Of a stretch of 20,724 nucleotides of DNA, positions 20,383 to 20,724 are shown piece after piece. Where the stretch lies: contig JBCCSZ010000126.1 in assembly GCA_039199225.1 (NCBI GenBank), positions 1 through 20,724 on the forward strand, given 5' to 3'. Within the stretch, counting starts at the first letter, position 1; every line of letters starts with the position of its first letter. The DNA is from JBCCSZ01 sp039199225 (GTDB lineage Bacteria; Bacteroidota; Bacteroidia; Chitinophagales; Saprospiraceae). The notes below the pieces were generated by a model. That model searched no databases. It was not told the origin of the DNA and worked only from the letters and a program-made list of their open reading frames with translations. The position numbers and the translations under genes were made by a program.

Positions 20383-20724
20383 TTACTGCCCAAATATATT
20401 CTTTTTCCGCGCATCCAACACAGGCTCGGGCCGTGGCGCCTCGTCGGAAACCTGGTTGAACAGCTTTTCGATGTGTACCCACTTACCTTCTTGCAACTGC
20501 AGGCCCTCGTAGGAGCCGTCTGGGATGGCAGTTGGGCCAGATGGCAAACTGATGGTTTTCAAATGATCGAATACCACAATACCCATACTTTCATTGAAGT
20601 TGGAGGAGATATTGGCCTGGGCGCTGTATTGTAAAATAATTCGCTTTTTGGAATCGAAGCGATCCGGCTGGCTGTCAGAGCTGAATACATTGGCGCCAAA
20701 ATAAGGCTTACCGCTCTCATCGAA
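20383..20724 (-). CDS. Protein of unknown function, C-terminal part (runs off the window)
   Basis: The minus-strand frame is open from the window edge to the TAA at 20385-20383, 113 residues visible. An internal ATG at 20586 is not the start, because coding continues upstream through FDESGKPYFGANVFSSDS and KKRIILQYSAQANISSNFNE. The recognisable pattern is MGIVVFDHL … IPDGSYEGLQLQEGKWVHIE, which resembles C-termini of Bacteroidota hypothetical proteins with a VFDHL…PDGSYxG…GKW pattern; I know no function for it. The last codons (KKNIFGQ) lie in the right copy of the 17-bp direct repeat, so its 3' end may have been affected by cassette insertion. Confidence 0.75.
   Translation of the reverse strand, partial: FDESGKPYFGANVFSSDSQPDRFDSKKRIILQYSAQANISSNFNESMGIVVFDHLKTISLPSGPTAIPDGSYEGLQLQEGKWVHIEKLFNQVSDEAPRPEPVLDARKKNIFGQ
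20390..20406 (+). repeat. Right copy of 17-bp direct repeat bounding the accessory cassette
   Basis: CCAAATATATTCTTTTT, identical to 17866-17882, here within the final codons of the partial gene. Repeats placed in the 3' end of a gene are typical of integration sites that preserve the target reading frame. Confidence 0.6.

Larger units (their letters stand above)
17866..20406 (-). other. Putative three-gene accessory island
   Basis: The segment between two 17-bp direct repeats contains three co-directional genes with 10-bp and 0-bp spacing. Five 60-base lines that I counted here average about 38% G+C, against about 46% in three lines from housekeeping genes of the window. None of the three proteins looks like a core gene of the phylum; one resembles a sporadically distributed family. 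No integrase, transposase or tRNA is present, so how it moved is unknown. Confidence 0.5.

Overview
The window looks like a chromosomal segment from a gliding, type IX secretion-competent member of the Bacteroidota, probably a Saprospiria/Lewinella-like marine lineage. Three things support this: the gldA-gldF-gldG gliding genes, a secreted protein with the type B gliding-motility C-terminal domain followed by PorP/SprF and an OmpA-type protein, and several -7 boxes matching the phylum consensus TAnnTTTG. The exact genus cannot be read from the sequence.

Layout. 1-1418: the start of an MBOAT O-acyltransferase running off the left edge, a divergent small lipoprotein gene, and a convergent MORN-variant (YwqK-like) lipoprotein gene. 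1419-1804: non-coding, with a probable promoter. 1805-7652: a tight plus-strand run gldA, gldF, gldG, a DUF4340 membrane-anchored protein and a PolX-like protein whose polymerase active site looks dead while its PHP nuclease site is intact. 7653-7990: a rich regulatory region holding GT-rich direct repeats, three helically phased CATTAACAA repeats next to a TAnnTTTG box, a structured ~125-nt candidate small RNA or leader ending in a T run, and a second promoter for the DUF1573 gene. 8713-8756: a strong bidirectional terminator, then a UbiA/MqnP-type prenyltransferase. 9947-15833: a three-gene surface cassette (repeat-containing T9SS cargo, PorP/SprF, OmpA/PorE-like). 15981-16400: a DUF2141 protein. 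16461-17862: a minus-strand pair of TauE/SafE permease and alpha/beta hydrolase.

17866-20406: the most unusual part. Three minus-strand genes (a TIGR04255-like protein and two proteins I do not recognise), with spacings of 10 and 0 nt, lie in AT-richer DNA between two identical 17-bp direct repeats. One repeat copy is in the hydrolase promoter and the other in the last codons of the next minus-strand gene. I read this as a small acquired accessory module. Its function is unknown, and no integrase or transposase is visible. The window ends inside a minus-strand gene of unknown function (20383-20724).

How the genes fit together: GldA/F/G form an ABC complex needed for gliding in the phylum, and the PorP/SprF-OmpA pair probably anchors or displays the large cargo protein exported by the type IX system. 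The other genes (menaquinone-type prenyltransferase, permease/hydrolase pair, lipoproteins) look like ordinary chromosomal background.
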